From Hymenochaete sp. R1 (lineage: Eukaryota; Basidiomycota; Agaricomycetes; Hymenochaetales; Hymenochaetaceae): a stretch of 49,672 nucleotides of DNA. Shown piece after piece: positions 1 through 10,523 of this stretch; position 1 is the stretch's first letter; the number at the start of each line of letters is the position of its first letter. Where the stretch lies: contig JAFREE010000176.1 of NCBI GenBank assembly GCA_019400425.1, forward strand, positions 1-49,672. The letters are read 5' to 3'. Under the pieces are notes generated by a model. The model made no database searches. It was not told where the DNA came from and saw nothing but the letters and a program-made list of their open reading frames with translations. The position numbers and the translations under genes are program-made.

Positions 1-3
1 CCC

Positions 4-72
<69 letters not shown>
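1..72. repeat. C11/T61 homopolymer at window edge
   Basis: Eleven C are followed by 61 T (12-72), then short TTTCG units. A mixed homopolymer at the very first base suggests a contig end, sequencing slippage or a gap edge as much as biology. The exact length should not be trusted. Confidence 0.9.
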
Positions 73-392
73 CGTTTCGTTTCGCTTTTCTCCCACTCTC
101 TGTCCCCCCTCCCTGTAATCTTTCGATTTTGTTCAAGTTCCCTTCTTAAAAACGCTTCTATCTTCTTTGGTTTGGTTGTTTGGTTTGATTTTGGTGGTCA
201 TGATCTCGGTCAAGTTCAAATGATTCAAATGATTCAACCTTTTTTTTTCAGATCGCCTCGCCTTTGTCTCTCTCTCTCTCTCTTCGTGTATGTGCATTAG
301 TCCTTTTTCCGGTTCTTTCCTTTCCTTTTCCTGATCCTTTTTTTCCTCCTTCAAACGCAATTCTTCTATCTGTTCGTTCCCTCGTTCATCAA

Positions 393-443
393 TCCAGTCC
401 ACAGTCCACGGTCCACAGCCCACAGTCCACAGTCCACAGTTCA
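393..443. repeat. Tandem 7-bp repeat, CAGTCCA-like
   Basis: About seven imperfect copies of a CAGTCCA/CCACAGT unit occur in tandem, with one GGTCCA and one GCCCA variant. This is a microsatellite or minisatellite in non-coding sequence. Confidence 0.8.
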
Positions 444-581
444 GTGCTCGCAAACCAATATAATCATTTCGCTCTCTCACCATTTCGCTATTATCGCTAT
501 TTCAGGCTCCTACTACCACTGCTATCTGCTGTCTGCTATCGCTTACTTCAAGTTGTACACTCCTGGACGCTACTATTCTCT

Positions 582-582
582 G

Positions 583-625
<43 letters not shown>
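582..625. repeat. (CT)n microsatellite
   Basis: A nearly pure TC dinucleotide run of about 40 nt, within a broader CT-rich stretch. Confidence 0.95.
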
Positions 626-628
<3 letters not shown>

Positions 629-826
629 CGTTTTTCGTTTCTCGTTGCTTTCTTGATTATGAACTCCACTCCACTCTATCCACTGTACTCCTCTTGCTTT
701 TCTTCTCTTTCTTCCTCTTCTTCTTCTAACCCGGGCCACCTAGAGAAAACCTGTGTACCCCTCCGAGTCCCCCCCCCCTCCCCGTCTTTGCATTCGCATT
801 CGCATTCGCGTGCGACTGCGATTGCA

Positions 827-972
827 CTCGAAACTCGAAACTCGAGACTCGGACCGAAGGGGGGGGGGGGGGAACAAAAGACAAAAACAAGAAAAAAAAA
901 ACGAAAACGAAAACAAAGAACAAAAAAAAACGAAGTAGAAGTAGAAGTAGAACGAAACGAAACGAAACGAAA
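827..972. repeat. Simple-repeat cluster: CTCGAAA, G14, GAAGTA and CGAAA units
   Basis: CTCGAAA-type units at 827-851 are followed by a run of 14 G (859-872). Then come A-rich ACGAAA units, GTAGAA triplet pairs near 933-950 and four CGAAA units near 951-972. The G14 run is a likely site of length error or polymorphism. Confidence 0.85.
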
Positions 973-1204
973 CTAAAGTAAAGTGTTTCCGCATCGCTCT
1001 CCTTACTTTTCCCTTTTTTTTTCCCTTATTAATTTGCCTTTTTTTTATTTTACCTTTCAAGTTGTTACCTTTTTTGCTTGTCGTGTCCCCTGTGTCCCCT
1101 GTGTCCGTGCTGCTGACATTGTTTACATTTTACATTAACCTTTTCTTTTTCTTTTTCTTTTTTCTTTCCCATTTGTTTCTGGGTCAGGGTTAGCCCGCAT
1201 TTCG

Positions 1205-1404
1205 CATCCTGAGTCCGAGTCCGAGTCCGAGTTTCGAAGTTCGAGTCGATCGTGGACTCTGGACTCTGGAGTCGTTTCCAAGTTGTCCCCCATTGTCATT
1301 GTCATTGTCATTGCCGTCGTTGTGGTTGGAGGAGGAGGGGGAGGAGGAGGAGGAGGAGCCATTTTCCCCTTTTTTGCCGTTTTGAGTCGAGTCGAGTCGA
1401 GTCG
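1205..1404. repeat. Microsatellite cluster: GAGTCC, GTCATT, GGA and GTCGA units
   Basis: Four short tandem arrays lie within 200 nt: GAGTCC at about 1208-1232, a TTGTCA unit at about 1290-1312, GGA at about 1327-1360 and GTCGA at about 1385-1404. The GGA run is a homopurine tract with triplex or quadruplex potential. Confidence 0.85.
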
Positions 1405-2156
1405 TCGAGGATCCTAAAGATCGGGCTCGAAGAGAAAGAGAGAGAGAGAAAGAGGGGAGAGGGGGAGACCCGGGAGAGCGAGAGAGAGAAAGAAGTAACA
1501 CTGCTAGAAGAAGGCCCATCCCGTCCCATATCATCCATTTCGTTCGTGTTATTTTTTCCTTCCATGTTCATGTCCACGTTTTCTCGTTTCCGAATTCTAA
1601 TTCCCAAGCCCCGTCGGTTCTTCTTTCTTAAATTTTAACCCTTTTTTTAGGAAAAGAACAAATCTACCTGACTCGGGCTGTTGATCGATACTGATCATCA
1701 TGTGCCAGTGGTGATTGATTTCGATATGTGGAAAGAAATGAAAGTAATGTGCAGCTTGATTGATTGATTCATTGTAGCGTGTTAGTATTAGTATTCAAGC
1801 TTTTATTAAGTGGCTCCGGCTATAGTAAAGTTGTAAATGCACTAGTGTCATAGAACAGTCACGGTGGCAGTAGACGCGGTACAGTACCAGTAGACCGGAC
1901 TCTGACGGAAGTGAGAATGAACGAACGACTTGACGTGAACGTAAAGTTAAACTTCAAGTCGGAGGCTCATGTGGACCATTAGTAGTCCCCGTGGGCCCTC
2001 GAGGTATTACAGCACTGGTAATTATTACAGACTCGGAGGCCCGCTCCATATTTGAGAATGAGAGATGGCGGAAGTCTACGCTGCGATGCGTGCCAGCCTG
2101 AGTGTTCGTCTTCACCAGTACTAGCATCTTTGAGATCGTTCAATCCACTTCAATCC

Positions 2157-2186
2157 GGTTCGGTTCGGTACGGTACGGTACGGTAC
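2157..2186. repeat. GGTTC/GGTAC pentanucleotide repeat
   Basis: Two GGTTC units lead into about four GGTAC units. GTAC is self-complementary, so the array contains many small palindromes. Confidence 0.85.
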
Positions 2187-4206
2187 AGAGTGCAGGCCGG
2201 GGTACATTTACCATTTACCGTTTAAGTATCACAGCTTGACGGTGGAAAAGGGAGAGAAACCGGCCCGGCCGGGGCATACCAGCGGGTTCTCCGACCTCGG
2301 GTTGGCGCGGTCCTTGGAGCGGTTCGTGATGTCCGTAATCACTGCCAGTGGCACTGGCACCGGCATAACCTGGCGAAAACCCTAGTGTAACCCACCGTCC
2401 TCACACTCACGCATCATGATCTCCACCATATGCATTCGTCCGATCACTGGCAGCTCCAACCTCCAACCTCGAAGTCAACATACCATATCCATCTGTTCAC
2501 TGGCACCCCCGGCAGCGGTACGCAGAAACGCACTGGCAAGCGGAGGTTTTGAGTTGTTGGCGGATATGTCACCGTGGATCGGATTGGCTATGTCCTACCG
2601 TAAACTTGATTACTTGAATGCGAAGCTTCTAACCGTCTCCAGTGGGTATTGACTACTGGGAATGGTGTATGGGGGGCGTGGAGTGGGGCATGGTGCGTGC
2701 ACCCGCCGTGTACGCACGTCGAGCGAGCGAGGCCTCTGGTTGGTCTGATAGGAGTGAAAAATAGATGGCCGACACTGCACTAGTACTGGCATGGAGAAAG
2801 AGAGAGAGAAAGATCTCCGATATACGTCTTCCCCTGCATATTCTTCTTCTGCTTCTTCTTCTTCGTCAGGTCCCCGTTAATGAATCGTATAGAAACAAAG
2901 AAGAGGAAGGAAGGATTCTAGCGGATAGAAAGCTGTTCGGTGGTGTTGGCGGGGAGCCACATATTTGATTGTTCTGGGCTTGCTGGCTTCCGCATGGCTA
3001 GCCAGTGGGTCAGTGTGTGCCAGCCCGAGTGTGCCACATAACGGTTTTGGTTTGGTTCCTTTTTCAGCTAAGCTGAACTTGCGTTTCTTCTTAGGCACCT
3101 CGCTTCATTCTCGCGAGAGTTCGACTCTTCGCGGAAGCAAAACTGGCGGGCGCCGGGCGTCTGCGCCGCTTCCACGCTAGAGCTACATAGATCGTGTCCA
3201 GATCCATAGATTCGGCGGATGGCTGGTCCGTGGGTGGATTTCGAAAGCATTTGGGTTACGAGAGTTCTGCGGCTTCCTAAAGGAAAAAAAGGACCACGTT
3301 CTCCGCGAACTTCGGAATCCGGAAATCCGTGATAGTGAATGGTGGCGGACTGGGAATTGAGTGGAATTTTTTTCTGCTTGATGCAAAAGCCAAGCGCGCT
3401 CAAAGGGACACACCAAAGCACTCAATATGCTGTAGATTACGCAGGAGATCCTCGGAGTCCGATAGAGTCTCTAACTGTGGCAAAGTATTAGTTCAATACA
3501 AAAAAGCCTCCGATAGGAGAAAGAAGGTAGGTGGCTTTTATTACGAAGCCGTGCCGTGGCAAACCTCATGCGTGTAAGTTCTGGTGTCATGAAGACTGAT
3601 TCACCGTCTCCCTGGCTTTTGGAGGAGAGTCTGGATCTCCTTGAACATATATGAACATATGCATTCTGGCGGCCCTCCAAATTTCAATGGTCTATTGTGG
3701 GGAAAGTGGGACAGGTACGAGTATCCAATAATCTATCCTGAACAAGCAGCGGTCAGCACGGCCGATACGGAAGAGAGATGTGGAATTAACTTTTACCCTC
3801 GGCCTTGAGTTTGTCCTCCCTGTCTTACCGTTTTACGAGCTTCAAGAAACCCGAATGATATACTTATCGAACGGTATTTGACTCTTCTTCGTCAGGTCAC
3901 TGTTCACTCCCACTTGAAAAAACCCGCGAAGGCGGCCTTCCCTAGTCATTCCCATTCCACCAGATCTTCTTCTATTCAAATCCCCCGTAATTACACATGC
4001 CGTGAAAAACGAATGGTCCAGACCGGGTCCGATTGGCGTGGAATGAATAGCAGTGGGAAGGTCGGTGACACTAAAAATAAGTAAAGACTTCCAGTCCAAC
4101 GATCTCGCATCCTTCGGAAGAAGACTTGTAATTTGATTCGCCGCAGGAAATTCCGGCATACCGTACGGAGGTCTGACCCTTATAAGCATGACGTGCAGAC
4201 AAAACT

Positions 4207-4441
4207 ATGACTGTATATCGTCAAATGATTGCAATAGACTTTGTTATCACTGATCCCAATGATCCAAATCCGAAGGCCATTGCGTACTTGTGGGCTGATG
4301 CGAGGGTTGCTGAGTCGATCAAGTAATTAGATCAGGTTCAGCTGTACCGCTCTAAAAATGACACCGTAGACAGCTGCCTACGCGGTGGATGAGGAAGAAC
4401 TGGACCGGAAACAAAAAGAAAACTGGAAGGCACTGCGATGA
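4207..4441 (+). pseudogene. Possible gene remnant or unresolved small gene
   Basis: A 39-codon frame from ATG 4207 to TAA 4326 reads like real protein, with a segment FVITDPNDPNPKAIAYLWAD followed by ARVAESIK. A good donor (AA|GTAATT) overlaps the stop codon, and acceptors follow at about 4370-4375. Beyond them, one frame gives an acidic helix containing YAVDEEELDRKQKENWKALR and then a stop at 4441. I could not join the two pieces in one phase with canonical sites, so this may be a decaying gene or part of a larger gene with missed exons. I do not recognise the family. Confidence 0.25.
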
Positions 4442-5493
4442 CGAAGCATTTATATTATGTCAGTCAGACTCTGTTTTCTCACGCACCAATGAGACAAACC
4501 AAAAATCCATCCGAGACCTTTCTTTCCTTTCCCTTAAGCCATGACAGATTCAAAGCCGCGATACTCGTCACGCACAGAGTTGTCGTCCTCTTCGACCTCT
4601 TTCTTTGCGAGTGGGCTAAGGTCTGAGTATTCCAATCTCCCTCGATTGGCCCCAGATGGGCTCGCCGACAATTCGTCGAGAGGCGTACCAGAAAATCGCT
4701 GCCCACGGCGGAACTGCAACGTCATATACGACAAAGGCGGGACGGCCCTCATACCAGTATTTAGATCCCGAAGGTTGTAGTACCGTGCTATATTGCCGGG
4801 AATACAAGGGAGATGGTGTGGCTCGTGTGGGCGCTTTGAAGACGTCTCGGAGAATTGGGTGTACGTGATGACTCGCACTCGCTTGGATTTCGATGTGCTC
4901 GATCTCTACCACGTCGATCTACATGATACCAAATCCGCACGCTTAGCTTAGCGAAAAGGATTGGGATGATGGACTGAACATGCTTTCATGGTCAGATCAT
5001 CCATGGATTGAAACGGGTAGAGAGATGAAGGGCTGCCATTGAGAGAGTTGTACAGGGTTTCCGTATGCTCTTTAGTGCACTTCGCGGCTCACGATCTAAC
5101 CCTGATGCATTCATTGCTGATGGGTTGCGTGAAACTCGATTCAGACTACTCTGACTCTGTTGTGGCCTGACATTTGTCAGATCAATTTTTTGGTTCTTTT
5201 CAAGGCTTTTCGAAAGTCTTTGTAATGTGTGTACGCAACTCTTATTCTATTAGCTGGTGTTTCCAAATATACAGAAGCGAGTGCTGCTGGTTCGCTAGGA
5301 TATCTCCATGTGCGTGCGCCTTTCCAGTACATATGCATGCATATTATTATTTTCACATCACAAACTCGGAATTCAGAGGAGTACTACTTCATGTCTCGCT
5401 CTTCTTCAAGGCTTCATTGTAAGACTTTTCATGTATGGATTTCTATTGTTATATTATCGGTGTTGGAGCCTTTAATTTACAGTTTCGTGTACC

Positions 5494-6894
5494 CTACAAG
5501 CTTCCCTGGACGTCGATCCCCTTTGCTGCTCGAGTCTCATTGGCCTCTCGATTCAACTCCAAGTAATGTTTCCTCGCCTCCAACTCCCTAATGCATGCCC
5601 TCAAATTCGAAAGCGCTCGAGCTTCGTGTCTTCCTGCCTCTCTGGTCGCAGCATCAAACTTACGCAATTTGGACTTCTCCCTTTCCTTCTCTTTGATTTG
5701 CTGTGGTAGCTTAGCATTCAATTCGTCGATCGCTGTGCCCAACTGCTGAATCTGCATGATTGATGACGCAATTGGAATTTCTTTCTTCAGCTTGGATAAC
5801 TTGCCTTCGGAATCACGCTTGTACGTTCCACACTTGACGTGCACTCGCCGAATGTTTTCCGGTTGACTAGAGACGTTGTCAACGCAGAATTCCCATTCCC
5901 TCATAACAGTTTCTCGTTCAAGGATCCGGAGTAGACGATTTTCCTCGAGTTCCGCTTTGCTTGTGCAAACGTTCTCGATGAGGTCTGTGATGGTCGTAGG
6001 CTTAAGATGAGATTTAGCGGGATCATCCTGAATGCTAGTGGGATGGATGGCGTAGTACAAAAGGCCCTCCAGAACGCGACCGAGCTCGGCACGGACCTCC
6101 ATGCTCATACGTATCTGTCCCAGCATGTTTGCGATTTCGTTTGTATGTTTTCCCAAGTTTGTTTTGAAATGAGCCTCAGCGGTCTCGTTCTGCATCTGAG
6201 TGAGGCGTGCTTCGCTTTCCTCGATTTGCTTTAATAACTCGTCGCGTTGTATCGTGAGCTCTTCTTCGCTTCGTTCCGGACCCTCAGGTACCTGACTACC
6301 CGGACTTTGGTGATCCTCATCGTCAGATTCGAGACCAGTAGGGTGCGACGATTCATAGCGTGGCGAGCCTATTAGAAGCTGTTGGATGTCAAGAGCTTTA
6401 TACTTCTTCCCAGAGCATATAGCTGCTACTTCTTTGTCGATGGCCGACAAGTCCTCTTCAATACGAGACACTGCCTCCTTTTGATCTTCAGTCAAAGACT
6501 CCTTATCCAACGCGTTCGCCTCCCTACGGATCACTTCGACAAAGAACTGGACACCCGTTCTTCCACTTTCTTTAGCTGTAGAAGAGCTAGCTTGACGTAG
6601 ATCAGAGAGGAATTTGACGAGCTGTTTTCGATTTTTCGATAGGGACGGAAAGGCCTGCTGGAGAGTATCCGTTGGCTGCGACTCAGATGCTTCACTTCTT
6701 TGGCGACGATGACGTTTGTAGTCGCTAGAGTCAGCGGGCCCGGGGGTAGGAGAGGTGGTGTCGTCTTTCCGTCGTTTACGACCTTGGGAGTCGTTGGGAT
6801 TCGAAAGACACATGGTGATTTTCCGCGAAGTTCGCGGTGATGTGGCGGGAAGCTTAAGAGAGGGGAGGGGCCAGGGAGTGGATTTTCGGGACAA
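5494..6894 (-). CDS. Uncharacterised coiled-coil protein, intronless
   Basis: A single uninterrupted frame of 466 codons runs to a stop at 5494. The ATG at 6894 is the first; an internal ATG at 6813 sits in a better context (ACCATG) and would remove 27 residues. The N-terminal third is charged and disordered, with a bipartite basic stretch GRKRRKDD and KRHRRQR that looks like a nuclear localisation signal. The rest is rich in Glu, Lys, Leu and Gln and predicts coiled coil, notably around residues 210-255 and the last 80. A short acidic linker containing LESDDEDHQSPG lies near the middle. I recognise no enzymatic domain. Helix-rich composition plus an NLS suggests a nuclear scaffold, but that is inference. 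It is divergent from the transaldolase-like gene across about 1.1 kb. Confidence 0.7.
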   Translation of the reverse strand: MSRKSTPWPLPSLKLPATSPRTSRKITMCLSNPNDSQGRKRRKDDTTSPTPGPADSSDYKRHRRQRSEASESQPTDTLQQAFPSLSKNRKQLVKFLSDLRQASSSTAKESGRTGVQFFVEVIRREANALDKESLTEDQKEAVSRIEEDLSAIDKEVAAICSGKKYKALDIQQLLIGSPRYESSHPTGLESDDEDHQSPGSQVPEGPERSEEELTIQRDELLKQIEESEARLTQMQNETAEAHFKTNLGKHTNEIANMLGQIRMSMEVRAELGRVLEGLLYYAIHPTSIQDDPAKSHLKPTTITDLIENVCTSKAELEENRLLRILERETVMREWEFCVDNVSSQPENIRRVHVKCGTYKRDSEGKLSKLKKEIPIASSIMQIQQLGTAIDELNAKLPQQIKEKEREKSKLRKFDAATREAGRHEARALSNLRACIRELEARKHYLELNREANETRAAKGIDVQGSL

Positions 6895-8002
6895 GAGGCA
6901 TATTAGTGGAGAAGCAAAGTCTATTTGCTAGTGTGCATTGCAAGTTGAGATCCTGCTTCATTTCTGGCAATGGGCCCTCGTTGATGACTAGTACTGTAGG
7001 AGCAAAGTAACTTGTAGATTAGTGGCGACACTATGTCTCATTGTGTCGCGCACATCGCAGGCCACGGTTTTGTAGACAGATTTATCCACAAATATTTGTT
7101 TGTCTTGGACTAGAATGTGCGTATTTGGGTGGATGGAAGTCGAAAGTCATAAGTATCATAGAGTTCATCTGAAATTCCTCCTTCAATCAGTTCTAAGACA
7201 TAATTTCCCACGTTTTTCAAGCCATCCGTTGTGCCTTCTGCTCTTCAATTTAATCATTAATGTTCTTTGGTCAGCACGCTCCATCCGACCGACTGAATCG
7301 ACAAATTGCCCAGCACCTATCGACTCTCCCCCAGGCTTGAGACGCCCCATGATCCCGCCTGATTAGTTCTGGGCCAGACGTAGTTGAAGAAAGCCGTTGA
7401 CGGAGAAGCGTATTACATGTACAATGAGTCAACGACTACGCCTTCATGTTATGGAACCACCACGCCGTTTGGATTGTATCGATAAATTTGCGGCAGTTGC
7501 TACCTGAAGCTCAGCGTTACAAAAGCGATATTCAGGGGAAATAGAGATGGCTCGTTATCGGCTAAACGGAGGTCTTTGCACTCGTCATTGAGCATTGGTT
7601 TTCCGAGGCTCTGTGCGGAAACGAAGATATCTTCTGCAAGGAACAACATCTCTCCTCATCTTTTCCTTTCCTTTCCTTCCAATATTAAGGGCTGGAAGAA
7701 TAATGGTTGTAAATAGGAGCGCGGAGGGTCTAACATGGAGCTATTTGTGGGTGCGTTGTCGTCGTCTACTGACTGACGAATCCCAACGAACAGATGATGG
7801 CGAGATATGCATGAAAGAGCTGATCGAAAAATCACAGATAACATTACAATGCACCAGCGCTTTCGGAAGCGATGCGAGTCATTCTTCAATATGTTTCTGG
7901 TACGGGTCCATGCGAACGACAAAAGCTTGATAAGCGAAGGCCTTTCAACTCGCGTGGCAGCGCGCGGGAGCCTAAGAGTCATTCAGCGGTTCAGTATATA
8001 TA
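6895..8002. promoter_or_regulatory. Divergent intergenic region, 1.1 kb
   Basis: This lies between the coiled-coil gene (minus) and the transaldolase-like gene (plus) and must hold both promoters. A TATATAATGG string ends at the plus-strand ATG itself (about 7996-8005), too close to be a TATA box for that start. Open frames inside are short and unremarkable. Confidence 0.5.
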
Positions 8003-10243
8003 ATGGTGACCACAATTCATCGAAACCCTGCGTTTCAAACCCCTTCAGCACCGCACCCCTCCTTGACAAGAAATCCCAGAATGATTCTTGATCGCTTACT
8101 CAATCGCGACTATCGAAGGCCCCTCGACCCTAAGCCTCTTCCAAGGCCCAATGCTATGACGGCGCTTCGGTCAACCGCAAAGCCACAACCGGGTCCATCG
8201 AATGTGGCTCCGGATACAATCCATCAAAAAACAAGCAAACCTCTTCCTGGACCACGCAATTCATTCACTGACTTCAATAAAGGGACGGAGTTGAGACATC
8301 CCTTGTTGCGCACGTCTTCATATAACTCGTATCACTTTCGCCCACCATCTCCCCACAAACCCAAACCCCAAACCAGTCCAATGCCAAATATTCGTTACCC
8401 TGCCCGGTCTCGCCCACCATCAAGGCATGAGTCCACCGCCCGCAGGTCCTCCCGGCAAGGCCCGCCTGAGTATTTCCTACCAACGTCGGCTAATGTAAAT
8501 GAGGAATTCTTGCGGGTACGGCAAGCAAGCTTGGAAAAGGAACTTCGTCTTTCAAGCTTGAGATCCACTCAGAATGTACCGCGGCGGTCGGAAACTCCAG
8601 GACCTGAACTTCCCTTTGCACCGAAACTCTCTGAAGGACCTCGTTTGTTGAAGACGCTCGAGATCGCTGGAGTCGGGTTTGTGGCAGAAAGTGCCAGCAT
8701 GGAAGGTGAGTCCACTCTCTAATTTAATGTGCAGAAATTCAATCGAAACATAGTCCTGCTGGAGAATAAGAACATTATTGAGGCGTCATATATGACCCCT
8801 AAGGCCGTAGCTAAACAAATACACCACCAGGATATATTCTACCACGTGTGGGTGGCAGTCTCGATGGCTCTGGACGAAAAGAGTCTATTGATGCAGTATG
8901 TTGGGAGGTTTTGACAAAGACGATCATTGACATTGACGATTACTCTCTCCAAGTGGCATAGAAGAAGTTGTAAATTTAGCTTTTACAAAGCTCGTGAGTG
9001 TTGCTGTCATTGATGAGAGTGTAATTTATCGATTTTTCAGATCATCGAAGTCGGCGCTGCTCTATCAGATTGTCTCCGTCCCGAGGCTCTCCATTACACA
9101 TTCATTGACACTCGTCAGTTTAAGGGACAGCAGGGTGTAACTCAAGGGTTGGAACAGGCTCTGATGATAGTCCAGGGTCTAGAAAACAAGGGTATCGATC
9201 GCGAGCGAATCAGAGTCTCTGTCAGTCGTTTATGTTGAATTATGCATTCCTTCGAAAGACTCACCGCTCCGACAGATCCCTGCCACAGAAGAAGGACTCG
9301 AGCTGGCTCGTATATTAAGAGAACAGTATATGATTCGGACCAATCTCACTTTTGTTTCTGGGCCAGTGCAAGCAGCAGCTTGCGCTTCCGTTGGAGCGGA
9401 TGCTATTTCAGTGTCTATCGGATCTGTGAGTTTGTTTTGTAAATCAGACCTGTACAGTTGATTGACTCTCAGTGTTAGTCCTTGTCATACCACGAAAGGA
9501 AAAGGAATAGGCTATTTACATATATGCGGCCTCATCCGGGATGGGAAAACATACACGCGGTCGAATGCGTGCTGAGGCACCATGGCTTCCCAGTACGGTT
9601 ATTAGCAACTGGTATTCGTTCAGTAAGTCGTCTACCGGTCCCCCTAGAAAAGCAAAACTAACCAGAATGACTCTTCATGAAGTTACAAGAGATCGAATAT
9701 CTTTCTGGGATGTCAAACATCTGTTTCACCGACGATCAAATAGTGCCCGTAAGACAAGACAGAAGACGAGTCAATCGGCCACCAGGTTCCTCTTCATCTG
9801 CGATGATGAGGGCATCTCAACTTACATTACCGCCAAACGGAACTTCAACATACTTTGAGTTCATGTCTCCAGAGATGGTTAAAGAGGCTCGATTCGTTCT
9901 AAAGCATGGTCTATCGGAGTCGAGCTCCTATTTGGACCAGATCGAGGGAGTCATCGGGAACGAAATTCAGCGTCGCGTTAATATATGCAGGCCTCCTCCA
10001 CCTTCGCCATCCATACAAGCTCTGACTGACATTGAAGACGAGGACTTGTATAGCGAGCAAGAATCTGTCAGTGGAAGGAAAGGCACAGAACGAAACGTAA
10101 ATGTGGTGGACTTCCCTTCAGCTGAAAGTATCGTTGATGCTTTGGAAAGCAAGAGAGACGTGCCAGCGCATGTCTTGCAATCACCTTATTGGGAGTCTTA
10201 CGACTCGTTTGACGAAGTAGGAAGCGGTAGCGATGAGGATTAA
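8003..10243 (+). CDS. Transaldolase-fold protein with apparently degenerate active site and long tails
   Basis: Seven exons give about 639 residues: 8003-8705, 8754-8895, 8954-8993, 9041-9220, 9276-9425, 9479-9622, 9683-10243. Residues 1-210 are Pro/Ser/Arg-rich and disordered. A transaldolase-like barrel follows, in family order: AGVGFVAES, EASYMTPKAV, HYTFIDTRQF, RIRVSIPATEEG, RTNLTFVSG, CASVGADAISVSIGS, LLATGIRS. In true transaldolases the strand aligned with RVSIPAT carries the Schiff-base lysine (K132 of E. coli TalB, numbering from memory); here it is serine. The Asn of the DATTNP motif and the Glu of the STEVDARLS motif also look replaced, while the NLT threonine and the ISxxxG serine remain. 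The C-terminal 150 residues are acidic and Ser-rich. The start could instead be the Met codon at 8081. The transaldolase fold is likely and enzyme activity unlikely. The first intron needs the second acceptor (CATAG at 8753); the nearer one gives a stop. Confidence 0.75.
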
Positions 10244-10523
10244 AGAAACCCAACTGATTCTTAACTGAAGGCTAGGATTTGGTAGCGCAATCGTTGCATA
10301 GCTATACTACCCAATACATGGCTTAAATATATATGTAGTTGAAAAGAAGGGCTGGCGTGAAGCTGGAAATTTGAAGTTGCGATTAATTTAAATTTGCGTC
10401 GTCTTCTTCCCAAGCATCACGTGATATTATGTGGACGCATGATAGAACCAAAATCGGCTTTTGACTGCGCAGATTCTGGTTCTTAACTTCCCTCCATCTC
10501 ACCGTCATTACTTATCTGTCACC
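10244..10523. promoter_or_regulatory. Short tandem spacer upstream of the PTPA gene
   Basis: These 280 bases serve as the 3' region of the transaldolase-like gene and the promoter of the next. The start of the latter has a good context, CACCATGG. No clear TATA box was seen. Confidence 0.45.

Larger units (their letters stand above)
73..1640. other. Low-complexity, strand-asymmetric region without a credible gene
   Basis: The plus strand is pyrimidine-rich to about 780, purine-rich at 840-975, pyrimidine-rich again at 1000-1180 and purine-rich at 1325-1500. Open frames here encode only Ser/Leu/Phe, Arg/Glu/Lys or Pro runs and exist on both strands, as expected of simple sequence. CT-rich leaders occur just upstream of several real start codons in this window, so the tract could be a promoter or 5' leader whose gene is missing or decayed. 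I see no coding sequence. Confidence 0.6.
1641..5493. other. Long intergenic stretch, no complete gene recognised
   Basis: Frames longer than 60 codons exist on both strands, but none shows a recognisable family motif or a convincing exon-intron chain. The only segments that look coding-like are at 4207-4441 and 4820-4950. No transposase, reverse transcriptase, LTR or terminal inverted repeat was seen. It may be decayed genic or accessory sequence. Confidence 0.5.

Noticed and set aside
133..1638. Many open frames of 60-130 codons on both strands
   Set aside because: All encode low-complexity peptides produced by microsatellites, overlap each other on opposite strands and lack splice structure or motifs.
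7996..8005. TATATAATGG as a TATA box
   Set aside because: It overlaps the proposed start codon; it would only make sense if translation starts downstream at 8081.
8706..8762. Apparent frameshift or stop early in the transaldolase-like gene
   Set aside because: Using the acceptor GCAG at 8734 gives a quick stop, but the second acceptor CATAG at 8753 yields a 48-nt intron that keeps the frame and leads straight into the barrel sequence.
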